Positions 26,263 to 35,422 are shown, counted from the stretch's first letter. The stretch: DNA of 64,000 nt from Maridesulfovibrio bastinii DSM 16055 (GCF_000429985.1 NZ_AUCX01000008.1:124001-188000), one strand, 5' to 3'. Numbers and translations are program-made. The notes: generated by a model from the letters alone, not told the origin.

Positions 26263-26448
26263 ATGCATAAAATAGACCCTGAGGAATGTCAGTTTTGTGG
26301 AGCATGTCAAAGCGTCTGTCCTGCTGATGCTATAGTACACCCTGATAGAAAAAACTATTATGAGATAAATGATAACTGTGTTGATTGCGGAGCCTGCGAA
26401 GACGAATGCGGCTTCAATGCAATAAGCACAGATAGCTCAGCAGAATAG
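26263..26448 (+). CDS. 2[4Fe-4S] ferredoxin
   Basis: A 61-aa bacterial-type dicluster ferredoxin acting as a cytoplasmic low-potential electron carrier. The two cluster motifs are CQFCGACQSVCP (residues 9-20) and CVDCGACEDECG (residues 38-49), each CX2CX2CX3C; the second has Gly in place of the usual Pro after the last Cys. AAAGGAG precedes the ATG. The gene is monocistronic with a strong terminator. Confidence 0.93.
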   Translation: MHKIDPEECQFCGACQSVCPADAIVHPDRKNYYEINDNCVDCGACEDECGFNAISTDSSAE

Positions 26449-26488
26449 TTTTAATCAGCTTGGCATACTATTACAAAAAGGCCTAATG

Positions 26489-26530
26489 AATTAAAAACGG
26501 CATTTAAGTAAATTAAATGCCGTTTTTAAT
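26489..26530 (+). terminator. intrinsic terminator after the ferredoxin gene
   Basis: Long perfect arms ending ACGGCATTTAA and TTAAATGCCGT, with A-run and T-run flanks (ATTAAAA, TTTTAAT) and a five-base loop, about 40 bases after the stop. Confidence 0.85.
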
Positions 26531-26929
26531 TGCGCTAAAATGCATAAAATTTAATAAACCAACAATGCCATCATATAACTTTAAGATATATACCAGCTAA
26601 TGTATCTCATTTGATAATTTTTATAGCTTAAATATTCTGCAACACTTAGCCCCTACCATATCGACCATCAGGTTCGATTATTGTGGTACTGCTTCAATTA
26701 AAAATTATTTTAGGCCATACGATTATAATATTAGATTGAATATAGTTTAACAAAATGCTCTTACTATAACCATCCCCATCTTTTCTTAAACCTCACGGAC
26801 TTTACGAATCCTCACCACGAGCAAGACTAAATCCAACAAAATAGCCCGCGTCTAGAAAAACTTTTTAGAGTCATAGAGACTTTTATACCCCTCCTAATTG
26901 AATGACAAAAGTGTATCTCAAATTTTGTC
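26531..26929. other. AT-rich intergenic region before the MarR unit
   Basis: About 400 bases with no supported gene or structured element. Confidence 0.5.
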
Positions 26930-26957
26930 TTGACTTTTTGTTAGGTATACTTACAAT
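26930..26957 (+). promoter_or_regulatory. marR promoter with embedded candidate operator
   Basis: TTGACT (26930-26935), a 16-base spacer and TACAAT (26952-26957) form a good sigma70-type promoter. The spacer holds TTGTTAGGTATAC, whose flanking TTGT and ACAA form a partial dyad. The block TTTTTGTTAGGT recurs before the flavodoxin gene. The ATG at 26965 is only 8 bases after the -10 box, so the transcript may be leaderless. Confidence 0.55.
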
Positions 26958-26964
26958 AATTCTT

Positions 26965-27435
26965 ATGAATAAACTGAGAAACAATTTTGAAGAGGTACAG
27001 TGTACCTTGATGGATCTGGTTGATACTATCAATGCGCAACACAAGGGAGGTGTTGATTTCGGAACAGGACAGCGACTTTACCCTGCGGAAATTCATACCA
27101 TTGAAGCAATAGGAAATTATCCAGAGATCACTGTTACAAAGCTTGCAGAACTTATGGCTGTCTCCAAACCGACTATATCTGAACGCATTAACAGATTATC
27201 TCGAAAAGGACTCGTCAGCAAAATAACCCTAGCTGATAACGCCAAAGCAGTCCCGCTGATATTAACAGAATCCGGAAAAGTTGCTCTCAAAGGACATGAG
27301 ATGCACCATCAGCGAATGTTCGATCTGTTTGTTCAAAAGTACGGAGATGATGCTGAAGACATTCTGAATAGATTTTCTTTCGCTTTTAAAGAAATGCGTA
27401 AACTTGCAGAAGAATTCAGCTGTGGTGATATTTAA
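26965..27435 (+). CDS. MarR family transcriptional regulator
   Basis: A 156-aa winged-helix repressor. The DNA-binding part ITVTKLAELMAVSKPTISERINRLSRKGLVSKI spans about residues 55-88, with flanking dimerisation helices at both ends. No cysteine sits in the N-terminal sensing position of OhrR, so the ligand is open. ATG 26965 gives the usual MarR length; an upstream in-frame GAC-ATG at 26902 would place the promoter inside the gene. It probably represses itself and the two genes downstream through the shared sequence block. Confidence 0.85.
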   Translation: MNKLRNNFEEVQCTLMDLVDTINAQHKGGVDFGTGQRLYPAEIHTIEAIGNYPEITVTKLAELMAVSKPTISERINRLSRKGLVSKITLADNAKAVPLILTESGKVALKGHEMHHQRMFDLFVQKYGDDAEDILNRFSFAFKEMRKLAEEFSCGDI

Positions 27436-27463
27436 ATATAAGTTGGACTGATTTTTTTTAATA

Positions 27464-27486
27464 TTTTTGTTAGGTCTACAAACAAA
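27464..27486 (+). promoter_or_regulatory. second candidate MarR operator, before the flavodoxin gene
   Basis: TTTTTGTTAGGT followed by CTACAAACAAA forms a dyad (TTTGTT and AACAAA arms). It repeats the block at 26935-26946 upstream of marR. It ends just before the AAAGGAG ribosome site. Confidence 0.55.
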
Positions 27487-27500
27487 AAAAGGAGAAGCAC

Positions 27501-28076
27501 ATGAAAGTACTGAATCTTTACCATTCACAGACACAAAACACATTAAAGGTTGCGGAAACGATTGAAAAAGCTGCAAAGGATGCCGGTTGCGATGTCAAAA
27601 CAATGCAAGCAAAGCCGGGAGCAGATAGCGTGCAGCTCCTTGAGTATGATTTAATTTTTATCGGATCTGGAGTTTACGCATGGCTACCCGGAAAAGCGAT
27701 GATTGAATGGCTAGGTGAACGCGCCAAGGAAAACATGCAGGAGTTTGGAGGGACTGGCCTTTTTAAACCGGGATCACCGCGCTTGTCCGGTAAGTATTAT
27801 GCTGTCTACTGCACCTTTGGCGGAAGTCATACCGGTATCAATGAAGCCATCCCAGCGGTTAAATATATGGGCCAACTGTTCGACCATCTTGGTTTAACCA
27901 ATGCCGCAGAGTGGTATATTCCCGGGGCCTATCACGTTCCAAAACTCAAGCACCATAATACCGAAGGAAGGCTGGGAGATATCAGTAACCGTCCAAATGA
28001 AAATGATCTGGCTTCCATTACCGAAAAGGTTAAAGGACTGATTGAATCACTGAAACCTTCCATTACCGCGGTTTAA
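27501..28076 (+). CDS. flavodoxin-domain protein
   Basis: A 191-aa FMN-binding flavodoxin-fold protein. The phosphate loop is YHSQTQNTLKVAETI at residues 7-21, where SQTQNT stands for the classic T/SxTGNT. IFIGSGVYAWLPGKAMIEWL near 52 and YCTFGGSHTGINEAIPAV near 105 are the other FMN-contact loops. It is longer than a simple flavodoxin and may be a quinone or FMN-dependent reductase. AAAGGAG precedes the ATG. It lies between marR and a metallohydrolase gene in one apparent regulon. Confidence 0.82.
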   Translation: MKVLNLYHSQTQNTLKVAETIEKAAKDAGCDVKTMQAKPGADSVQLLEYDLIFIGSGVYAWLPGKAMIEWLGERAKENMQEFGGTGLFKPGSPRLSGKYYAVYCTFGGSHTGINEAIPAVKYMGQLFDHLGLTNAAEWYIPGAYHVPKLKHHNTEGRLGDISNRPNENDLASITEKVKGLIESLKPSITAV

Positions 28077-28084
28077 GTAATGCT

Positions 28085-28864
28085 ATGGTAAGCAAGATAT
28101 CAATTCTGCCGATTTCAGACGGATATCATATTTATACTGAACCACGGGAACTCCTTTTCCCAAAAGTCAGTGCGGAAAACATTAAAAATATTCCAGCTCG
28201 AAGCAATGATTGGAAAGAGTGGAAAAGTCCTTATACTCCGACTCTGATTACGGATGGGGCACAAAAAATTCTTGTGGATACAGGTGCAGGGAAGCTGGTT
28301 CCAACGGCGGGCCAGCTTCACAACAATCTTAAAAAAGAGGGCGTAACCCATGAAGATATAGATACAGTTATTATCACCCACCTGCACCCGGATCACATTG
28401 CCGGACTTCTTATTGATGACAGTAAGATGATCTTCCCTAATGCCAACCTACTGCTGTCCGAAGTTGAATTGAATTATTGGAGCAGCAACCCTAAGCTTGA
28501 TGAAATAAATATTCCTCATGAAATCAAGAAAATGATCCGTACCACAGCCGAGCAATTTCTGACGCGATATTCCAGTAAAATTAAAGCTGTTCCGATGGAC
28601 TTCAAAATCACTCCGAATATAAAACTCTTTGCTGCTCCGGGGCATACTCCCGGCCACATTGGTGTAGAGGTGAACGATGGTAACAAATCAACTCTTATCG
28701 TTGGTGATGCTTTTCTGCATCCGCTCCATATCGCAAATCCTGGATGGACCGCCTCAGTGGATATTATCCCCGAAACGACCATTCGTACCCGAAGACAAAT
28801 TATTAAACGCTTAAGAAATGAAGCATGTTCAATGTTAGGATTCCATTTGCCCGTCAGCATTTAA
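28085..28864 (+). CDS. MBL-fold metallohydrolase (lactonase-like)
   Basis: A 259-aa metallo-beta-lactamase-fold enzyme. The zinc ligands are HLHPDH near 99, the His in APGHTPGHIG near 180 and the Asp in VGDAFLHPLH near 202, with a late His in GFHLPV near the end. HxHxDH marks hydrolases of the lactonase/glyoxalase type, not flavodiiron proteins, which have HxExD. The start is 8 bases after the flavodoxin stop, so the two are cotranscribed. Substrate unknown; a reactive carbonyl or lactone detoxification role is a guess. Confidence 0.82.
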   Translation: MVSKISILPISDGYHIYTEPRELLFPKVSAENIKNIPARSNDWKEWKSPYTPTLITDGAQKILVDTGAGKLVPTAGQLHNNLKKEGVTHEDIDTVIITHLHPDHIAGLLIDDSKMIFPNANLLLSEVELNYWSSNPKLDEINIPHEIKKMIRTTAEQFLTRYSSKIKAVPMDFKITPNIKLFAAPGHTPGHIGVEVNDGNKSTLIVGDAFLHPLHIANPGWTASVDIIPETTIRTRRQIIKRLRNEACSMLGFHLPVSI

Positions 28865-28924
28865 AAATTATAAAAATACGGCAACTATTTAGAATACAAA
28901 TTAAATTGCAACGACACTATAAAA

Positions 28925-30532
28925 CTAAGCTTTAATATATCGTCCTAAGCTATAGTAACGCTTATCTGATCCGGCATTAATGATGCTTGATCTAATGCGT
29001 GAAATATTGGTCTGATTATTTTTATTGTTAATGTTTATTTCACTCTGCCTTGAGACATCATATATTGATATGAAATTGTCACCGGACCCCAGTGTTACAG
29101 AGCTGTTATATTTAACACCTATAATATCCAAATCGTTATTTCCATTCCCTATAGTAAGTGAACTACTATCATCGACAGACCTTGATTTAATCTGATTATT
29201 ACCATCACCTATTGTGACTGAACATTCATCTTTAATAAGCTCAGTTGAAATTTTATTGTTGCCGTCTCCAACCGTCATTGAGCTACCCTGCCAGACACTA
29301 TCGGTATCAATCTCATTATTTCCATTGCCGATAATCACAGCACTTTGGTCACTAACACTTTGAATGCCAATTTCATTATTTCCATCACCAAATTTTATGG
29401 CACTGTTTTTCGTAACGTATACGGCATCCATAACATTGTTTCCGTTGCCCATAGCTATGGAACTGTTTTCACTCACTCTTGTAGTATCAATTTCATTGTT
29501 GCCGTCGCCAAAGAGAATAGAACTGTTTGCGTGGATACCGTTAGTTTTCAAAAAATTATCTCCGCTACCAGCAATCACGGAACTATTGTTTCGAATACCT
29601 CTGATATCCAACTGGTTATCTCCATTCCCTATTTTCACAGAGCTGCCATTCCAGACGTTTCCTATATCAATTTTATTATTTCCATCACCTAGGGTCATAG
29701 AGCTGCCCTGACCCAGGTTGTTAAATTCAACAGAGTTATCACCTTCTCCCATATCAACATGCGAAGCTGTGATATCATGTCCTCTCAAGCTGTCATTGCC
29801 AGGACCGGTAGCTATAGTATTTCCAGCAACACTCCGCGCTAGAATAATTTCATCATCACCATCCCCACCGCGTAGAGTCGCATTATCAGCAAAATTTATA
29901 ATGGAATCGTTACCAGCTCCGCCATCAACTTCTGAACCACGTAAATTTATAAAAATATCGTCCCTGTCAGTACCAGTAAATGTATCCGTGGAATCTTTGC
30001 GCACAGTCTTATTACCAGAAGCATCATAAATATGAACTTCACCACTGCCCCGAAAGGTCACTGATACTCCACCATCATCCGTATCGGTAATGCGAGCATC
30101 ATCACTAATCTCCAGATCAAACTGCAAACCACTGACGGTAGTTACAGTTGCAGAGTATGTATCCTCCACTCCGGCATCATTTCCAAATATATCTGGAGGT
30201 TGAATTTTGAGACTCACCGTTGTTCCCGAAGAAGACGAGACGCTGATTTCATCACTGCTACCTGAATCTCCATGGTTGTACCCTGCCATTTGCATCTCAA
30301 AAAAATTATGCAGAAACTCACTGGCATCCCAATCGGCACTCTTTTGGACCATCCCCTGCCATGAGTCTTGTTCTAACTTACTAAACAAATCTGCTCCATC
30401 AGCAGCATTTGCTATGGGCTGACTAAACAACAAGGAAGAAAAAGATGGAGAAGCATTCTGCTGTTCAGAACCTTTCCATGAATTCGTTAAAGAAAGTATC
30501 TTCTGGCTACAGGCAGATGTAATTTTCTGCAT
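28925..30532 (-). CDS. beta-roll protein of canonical RTX plus 20-residue repeats
   Basis: A 535-aa acidic protein, probably secreted by a type I route because it lacks a signal peptide. Residues 1-100 are Ser/Gln-rich, and 100-190 resemble a beta-sandwich. From about 190 there are RTX-like calcium motifs (GTDRDDIF, GGAGNDSI, GGDGDDEI). From about 240 to 520 follow some fourteen units of exactly 20 residues built on (I/L/F)GxGNNxIDxxxVxxxSSxx, which should coil into a very regular solenoid. At the DNA level the period is 60 bases. No RTX exporter genes are near. Function unknown; an adhesin or surface-layer role is possible. Confidence 0.75.
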   Translation of the reverse strand: MQKITSACSQKILSLTNSWKGSEQQNASPSFSSLLFSQPIANAADGADLFSKLEQDSWQGMVQKSADWDASEFLHNFFEMQMAGYNHGDSGSSDEISVSSSSGTTVSLKIQPPDIFGNDAGVEDTYSATVTTVSGLQFDLEISDDARITDTDDGGVSVTFRGSGEVHIYDASGNKTVRKDSTDTFTGTDRDDIFINLRGSEVDGGAGNDSIINFADNATLRGGDGDDEIILARSVAGNTIATGPGNDSLRGHDITASHVDMGEGDNSVEFNNLGQGSSMTLGDGNNKIDIGNVWNGSSVKIGNGDNQLDIRGIRNNSSVIAGSGDNFLKTNGIHANSSILFGDGNNEIDTTRVSENSSIAMGNGNNVMDAVYVTKNSAIKFGDGNNEIGIQSVSDQSAVIIGNGNNEIDTDSVWQGSSMTVGDGNNKISTELIKDECSVTIGDGNNQIKSRSVDDSSSLTIGNGNNDLDIIGVKYNSSVTLGSGDNFISIYDVSRQSEININNKNNQTNISRIRSSIINAGSDKRYYSLGRYIKA

Positions 30533-30981
30533 ATCGTTTCTCCCATTAAGTATGTTCGTTTGGGATTATGCACCTTTTTCACCGAAACATTTTCCCCTCG
30601 GAAAAAAATACCGGCTTATAAAAATTTCTCATATTTAATAATAATTATTCATTCCAAATAATTATATCCAGCAGCCTAAAAAGGTCACAATCCAAAAGCT
30701 TTCTTAGCTAAAATCAAGCATTTTTTAGGCCAGAAAAGAAATTTGAATGAAGGGCTATAGCGCTTTCAGAGAAATTATTATTTTATTTATCATGTAAATA
30801 AACATGAACCACAACTATTGCAGAATGGGATCTAAAATTTTTACTTATAATTTCGAGCAATTGATTTTTTACAAATACGCTGCAATTAATTCTTAGCCAG
30901 CAAGCGGTACCGACCTGAAAAGAATAAACGCACTTGCGGCTAATTATTATAGAAAAAAACTCTAACCATAGGAAAATAAAA
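30533..30981. other. AT-rich intergenic region
   Basis: About 450 bases between the divergent beta-roll gene and the NTF2-like gene. A minus-strand frame at 30783-31064 is a shadow. No terminator or operator was recognised. Confidence 0.5.
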
Positions 30982-31365
30982 TTGAACAGACATCCAGTTG
31001 AGATACAGATAGCAAAGGCTGATAAGGCAATAATAGCAGAAGACTTTGACACATTAATAAACATCTACACCGAAACAGCAGTACTGGTTGTGGAACCGGG
31101 TAGAACAGTCCAAGGCAGGGATGCCATTCGCAAAGCTTTTGAAGCAATAGCCCAATATTTTAAAAACGGACTTCAAGTAAAACAGAATGGGATGACTATT
31201 CTTGAATCTGGAGACACAGCTCTGGTACATGCGAACACTGTTATCTCCGCACCAAATCTACCTGAAACGGAACGTAAGGCCGTATATGTGTTTAACAAAA
31301 CTAAAGATGGAACATGGCTTTGCTCCATAGATAATTCTTATGGAAACGATATCGTTAAAAATTAA
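30982..31365 (+). CDS. SnoaL/DUF4440-type NTF2-like protein
   Basis: A small cytoplasmic cone-fold protein of about 127 aa. The pattern IAKADKAIIAEDFDTLINIYTETAVLVVEPGRTVQGRDAI, then LESGDTALVHANTVIS, is typical of SnoaL-like polyketide cyclase/ketosteroid-isomerase relatives, most of which are uncharacterised. No ATG is available; TTG 30982 has AGGA upstream and starts near the family N terminus, while an earlier TTG at 30934 lacks one. It ends before a strong terminator. Confidence 0.7.
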   Translation: MNRHPVEIQIAKADKAIIAEDFDTLINIYTETAVLVVEPGRTVQGRDAIRKAFEAIAQYFKNGLQVKQNGMTILESGDTALVHANTVISAPNLPETERKAVYVFNKTKDGTWLCSIDNSYGNDIVKN

Positions 31366-31425
31366 AAAAGAGTAACAACACCAATCTAAGGCAATTGCTC
31401 TCGTGCAGTAGTTTCCAGCAAAACA

Positions 31426-31460
31426 AAAAAAGGATTGGACTCAAAAGCCCAATCCTTTTT
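31426..31460. terminator. bidirectional intrinsic terminator
   Basis: Perfect arms AAAAAGGATTGG and CCAATCCTTTTT with a short loop sit between convergent genes: the NTF2-like gene (plus) and a glycosyltransferase gene (minus). Confidence 0.85.
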
Positions 31461-31521
31461 ATATTATGTATTAATTATTACTATTTTCATTTTCCCAACG
31501 ATCAATGCTCTATCTAATACC

Positions 31522-32436
31522 TCACAGCTCATTATAATATTTGGTTATTATCTCTCTAGCTTCCTGTTTCGAGGAGTGATCGGTTTTATCGTTTTCTATA
31601 AACTTACGCGCCGCTTCCTGCCACTTGAGATTTATAGCTTCTTTTTCAGTATCAATTTTATGTATTATCAGACCGTCTTCAATCTGGGTTATATATCTTT
31701 TATCAACATAAAGACTTTTTAAACCGAGATCATATAGCAGCTCATTGACCATAAACAATCCTGTAGGGCTGGTCTGATCGTGCTGCCGCGCTTTTTTGAA
31801 ATCAACATAACCTTCAATATTCCCATCACTGGTTCCAATGTGTTCTCCCCATGTAAAATCCGGAAAATACCCTCTTATCATATCAGAAAGATCAACTCTT
31901 AAAGTATAGTCTCCGTCTTCAACCCCGAATGAACCATATTCTTCATTCCAGTACCCCAGAGTTTCAAAAACCCTTTTAGGAATACAAAACAACCCTCCCG
32001 GATGTGACCCGTTTTTAAATAAAAGACGATCAGTGCCACTTATCAGAATTTCAGAATAATCTGTTTCGGAATTGAATATGGGGAAAGACAATAAATTCAG
32101 GCTCGAATACTTATTCATAAGGAAGACAAATTCTCTCAGCCAGCCTTTTCGCTGGATGACAATGTCATTATCAATCCTGATGTAATAGTCAGCAGGTTGT
32201 AAATCCCAGCCATAATTAGTTGAGCAGGAAGGCCCCATATTATCTTTAAAACGCACATGATTATGCACCAGATTCTTCTCTTTTAAATCATTCAAAACAG
32301 AAGAAGTTTCGTCAGAACTATTATTATCAACAACTGTCAGACAAAATGGGAATCCTGAATTTTTGTGCAGGGCCAGAATGGATCTCACCGTACAATCAAT
32401 TCTGTTAAACGCAGTCATAGTTATATTAACAAGCAT
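31522..32436 (-). CDS. family 2 (GT-A) glycosyltransferase
   Basis: A 304-aa GT-A-fold transferase. The nucleotide-sugar domain starts at once: VNITMTAFNRIDCTVRSI, LTVVDNNSSDET near 34, and the metal-binding DND of YYIRIDNDIV near 87, then an acceptor region with YGSFGVEDGDYTLR near 167. No membrane segment, so it acts at the inner face of the membrane or in the cytoplasm. GGTGGA precedes the ATG. It follows a GT92-like gene on the same strand and probably builds a surface or protein glycan with it. Confidence 0.85.
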   Translation of the reverse strand: MLVNITMTAFNRIDCTVRSILALHKNSGFPFCLTVVDNNSSDETSSVLNDLKEKNLVHNHVRFKDNMGPSCSTNYGWDLQPADYYIRIDNDIVIQRKGWLREFVFLMNKYSSLNLLSFPIFNSETDYSEILISGTDRLLFKNGSHPGGLFCIPKRVFETLGYWNEEYGSFGVEDGDYTLRVDLSDMIRGYFPDFTWGEHIGTSDGNIEGYVDFKKARQHDQTSPTGLFMVNELLYDLGLKSLYVDKRYITQIEDGLIIHKIDTEKEAINLKWQEAARKFIENDKTDHSSKQEAREIITKYYNEL

Positions 32437-32490
32437 TCAGGAATCCACCATAATTCATTTTCAACATTTTAAATTTTAAGATACCTGTAA

Positions 32491-33702
32491 TTAATTCTGT
32501 AAAGAATTATCCTTAAACAACGCCCTTACAGATTCTGGCACTTCGGCAGACTGTTTTTCAGCAACTTTAATCAAATCTTTTAGGTAATATTTCAATCCAC
32601 TGCATAATTTAATATTACCGGTATATTTATAACAATAATATAAAATTATATATCCTTCCCACCAAAATCTATCCTTTAAGATATTTTGAACTACAGCTAT
32701 AGACTTTTCTGCTTCACCTTTGAGCAACAGAGCTTCTGCTTTTAGCTGGGTGAGTTCCAAGTGATCAGGATGCAGCATTTCAGCCATCACAATCAATTTT
32801 AAAGCAAAATCATAGTATTTACGGCCTATAGCTTCTGAAACAGAATCTATAATTTCATACAGCTTCTTTGATTCCAGACCATGATTATTAAGTTCTGAAA
32901 AAACTTCGACTCTACCAAGTTTCATCAGCCTAGCTAATTTGGAAGCAAATAAAACAACACTTTCATCAGGTTCTTTTTTATATGAAATATGCCTGAAAAA
33001 ATCTTCCCAAAGGTTTTCATGGGGCAGATCATCATGATTATAGTGCCAGCGATCAACTTTGTTCTGATACTCACGCTGACCCCGGTAGATGTAATGATTA
33101 AGCTGTATAAGCTGCGTGCTTACAGGGCTGTTGTTACCGTGAACAGGGATGTAGAATTCATTTACAGCATTACGACCTGCAACATAACTAAAAAAATGAG
33201 GGCTTAGATTCGCCCTTTCAACATACCTTGGCTGAACAATAGACTTGATAGTTGAATTTGGCATCTTATAAGTGACTAATTCTTTTAAATGCAGAGCGAT
33301 TGGAACAGGCGGATTATTGATATAGCCGCTCGAACCGAACATAACCCAATTGATAGCCAGAGCGGCGTAGTCTTCATAGCAAACCAGTAAAGAGTGAATA
33401 TTCTCATTCTTTTTCAGAACAATAAATTCATCAATGTCAATAAAAGCCAGCCATCTGAAATCAAAACCGTGATTATCAAGACAATGCTGATATGCCTGCT
33501 GCTGCGGGGAAATACCCTTTATTTCATAAAGCTGAACAAGGCCGCATTCTATATATTCTGCTAAAGTCTCGCGTAATGGAGTCCTGCTTTCATTGTCATA
33601 AATAATAAACTTTTCAACACCAGCCAACACATGAAACTGAATCCAATCTTTTATAAAATAATTCTCATCACGAGCTATAGCACAAATCCCGATATAGTTC
33701 AT
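32491..33702 (-). CDS. GT92-like glycosyltransferase with C-terminal helical repeats
   Basis: A 403-aa protein. The first 270 residues match the glycosyltransferase 92/DUF23 pattern: CAIARDENYFIKDWIQFHVLAGVEKFIIYDNES at 7-39, and WLAFIDIDEFIVL near 86 with the DxD motif. The C-terminal 130 residues are TPR-like helical hairpins (ALKLIVMAEMLHPDHLELTQLKAEALLLKGEAEKSIAVV). ATG 33702 gives the family N terminus and has GGAG nine bases upstream. It forms a pair with the GT2 gene 54 bases downstream. Confidence 0.8.
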   Translation of the reverse strand: MNYIGICAIARDENYFIKDWIQFHVLAGVEKFIIYDNESRTPLRETLAEYIECGLVQLYEIKGISPQQQAYQHCLDNHGFDFRWLAFIDIDEFIVLKKNENIHSLLVCYEDYAALAINWVMFGSSGYINNPPVPIALHLKELVTYKMPNSTIKSIVQPRYVERANLSPHFFSYVAGRNAVNEFYIPVHGNNSPVSTQLIQLNHYIYRGQREYQNKVDRWHYNHDDLPHENLWEDFFRHISYKKEPDESVVLFASKLARLMKLGRVEVFSELNNHGLESKKLYEIIDSVSEAIGRKYYDFALKLIVMAEMLHPDHLELTQLKAEALLLKGEAEKSIAVVQNILKDRFWWEGYIILYYCYKYTGNIKLCSGLKYYLKDLIKVAEKQSAEVPESVRALFKDNSLQN

Positions 33703-33933
33703 AAGTGGGAACTCCAATATCACGGCACAAGTTAATGATATAATGAATAATATTATTGAAGCTATACGGGACAATTAAAGTATAAGCAATAAGTACAATA
33801 AAATCGCACACTCAAATAGAGGTATAAGGAGATAGGTCAAGCATGTTTTCGAAATAAAATATGTCTGACAGAAAGCTGATAATAATTTGCAAAGATAATT
33901 ATTAAAATTCAAAAAGAAAGGATCAAGCTCTAA

Positions 33934-34638
33934 CTATCCTTGATGGTGGTTTCCTTCTATTGAAGCCATAACCATGGAGCATAAAAATATTTTATCCTTG
34001 AGGTCTACACCGTTATCAAGTGTTGTCACAGTTATAACGTATTCGTTTGTAAAGGAATTATATGTATAATCCGCATCTACTAAAATTTTTCCAGCAGTAC
34101 TGTAAATAGACCATCCATCCTTGGTAGGATAGAAATACTTTTTACGCTTCAAATCTGCATCATAAAAAAAATAGGCATATTCTTCGGAACCATCATTAAG
34201 TTTTATTGATGTCTTTTCAGCGTATCCGGCTACCCCATTGTCTGCATAATGATAGGCATATCTGGTTGAAGTATAACTATCTGTTGTGCAAAGCTTTGGG
34301 GCGGAATCTCCGGTTTCACCATAAGAGATATTGAACACTTCGTCTTTACCGATCAGAAAAATAATCTGCCAGTCTAAAATACCTTTATCTCTTAAGTTAC
34401 CAATATATTTATCTCCAACCCATACGGAAGGTTTCTGTATCCACTTATCAAGATCACCTTTTACTATAAAACTGTTTGAATTTCGCAGAAAATCTTCAGC
34501 CTGATCGTATGTTATATCAATGTCTCCAGATGTCTCACTTGACCAGTTAACAAAACTGTTTCCAATATACAGGACACCGATCAGAACAATCAAAATGCCC
34601 AAAAAAATTTCCCATATTGTATCAGAATTAATTTTCAT
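33934..34638 (-). CDS. single-pass membrane protein of unknown function
   Basis: About 234 aa. One transmembrane helix near residues 9-30 (IFLGILIVLIGVLYIGNSF), followed by a Tyr/Asp-rich soluble domain likely outside the cytoplasm. No family is recognised. An in-frame GTG 12 bases earlier is an alternative start; neither has a strong ribosome site. The gene stands alone between the GT pair and a GNAT gene. Confidence 0.6.
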   Translation of the reverse strand: MKINSDTIWEIFLGILIVLIGVLYIGNSFVNWSSETSGDIDITYDQAEDFLRNSNSFIVKGDLDKWIQKPSVWVGDKYIGNLRDKGILDWQIIFLIGKDEVFNISYGETGDSAPKLCTTDSYTSTRYAYHYADNGVAGYAEKTSIKLNDGSEEYAYFFYDADLKRKKYFYPTKDGWSIYSTAGKILVDADYTYNSFTNEYVITVTTLDNGVDLKDKIFLCSMVMASIEGNHHQG

Positions 34639-34948
34639 CAGCAGACTCACGACTTCTCAATATTTATCGGCATTACAATTGGCATAATCTTAGATACTCA
34701 CTTAATTAAATTTTTTAATCATATTTCACTTCTCAACTATTGTCTGTCGGTCAAAACACCTACATCTGTTTGAGCAATCGATAAATTATCCACTGGATAA
34801 ATTTCTAGCACTAGCTATAGGCTTTCATTTTTAGATTCTTGGCTGTATTAATTAGAAGTTAACTCAAAGATGCAAGATGCATGATATTCTGTCTCAAATG
34901 CCTTGCTAAAAAACTTCCACAATAACTTAAAATATATTAAAAGAAATT
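34639..34948. other. intergenic region without recognised features
   Basis: A 310-base AT-rich divergent gap between the membrane protein gene and the GNAT gene. It should hold both promoters, but none was clear. Confidence 0.5.
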
Positions 34949-35371
34949 ATGAATATAAAAATTAAGAGTGACTGCACTGATATCGACTGGAACCTTGTAG
35001 TTGAAATTCTAAAAGCAGTCGGGATGGGTTATCATGAACCTGAAATTCATTCCAAGGCATTTAAAAACAGTCAGGTTGTTGTTTTCATCTTTGATGATGA
35101 TAAGCTGATCGGCTTTGGAAGGGCTATTTCCGATGGAGCATATCAGGCTGCAATTTACGATTGCGCTATTCTGCCTGATTATCAGGGGCATAAACTTGGA
35201 GCATTGATAATTGATTCTATTTTAGAAAAATTAAAAGGATATAACATTTTATTGTATGCTTCACCCGGTAAGGAAGGATTTTATATCAAGCAGGGATTTA
35301 GTAATATGAAAACAGGAATGGCCAGATTTGTTAATGAAAATAAAATGCGTGCTAAAGGATTTATTGAGTAA
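34949..35371 (+). CDS. GNAT family N-acetyltransferase
   Basis: A 140-aa acetyl-CoA-dependent acetyltransferase. The acetyl-CoA motif A is visible as AILPDYQGHKLGALIIDSIL near 74, with the preceding beta strands FIFDDDKLIGFGRAISDG and the final KEGFYIKQGFSNMKTGMARF. It resembles the small amine-acetylating GNATs. Substrate unknown. Monocistronic, ending in a terminator. Confidence 0.85.
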   Translation: MNIKIKSDCTDIDWNLVVEILKAVGMGYHEPEIHSKAFKNSQVVVFIFDDDKLIGFGRAISDGAYQAAIYDCAILPDYQGHKLGALIIDSILEKLKGYNILLYASPGKEGFYIKQGFSNMKTGMARFVNENKMRAKGFIE

Positions 35372-35396
35372 GAATTCTCTACCAGAATATAAATAT

Positions 35397-35422
35397 AGCC
35401 AGCTTAAACGCTGGCTTTTTTA
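35397..35422 (+). terminator. intrinsic terminator after the GNAT gene
   Basis: AGCCAGC and GCTGGCT arms around a six-base loop, followed by a run of T, 25 bases after the stop. Confidence 0.85.

Noticed and set aside
26655-26700. A GGTTCGA stretch resembling a tRNA T-loop.
   Set aside because: No pairing T-stem, acceptor stem or anticodon arm could be formed around it.
27501-28864. Split flavodiiron (rubredoxin:oxygen oxidoreductase) protein.
   Set aside because: The metallohydrolase has HLHPDH rather than the HxExD ligands of flavodiiron enzymes and the flavodoxin is a distinct type.
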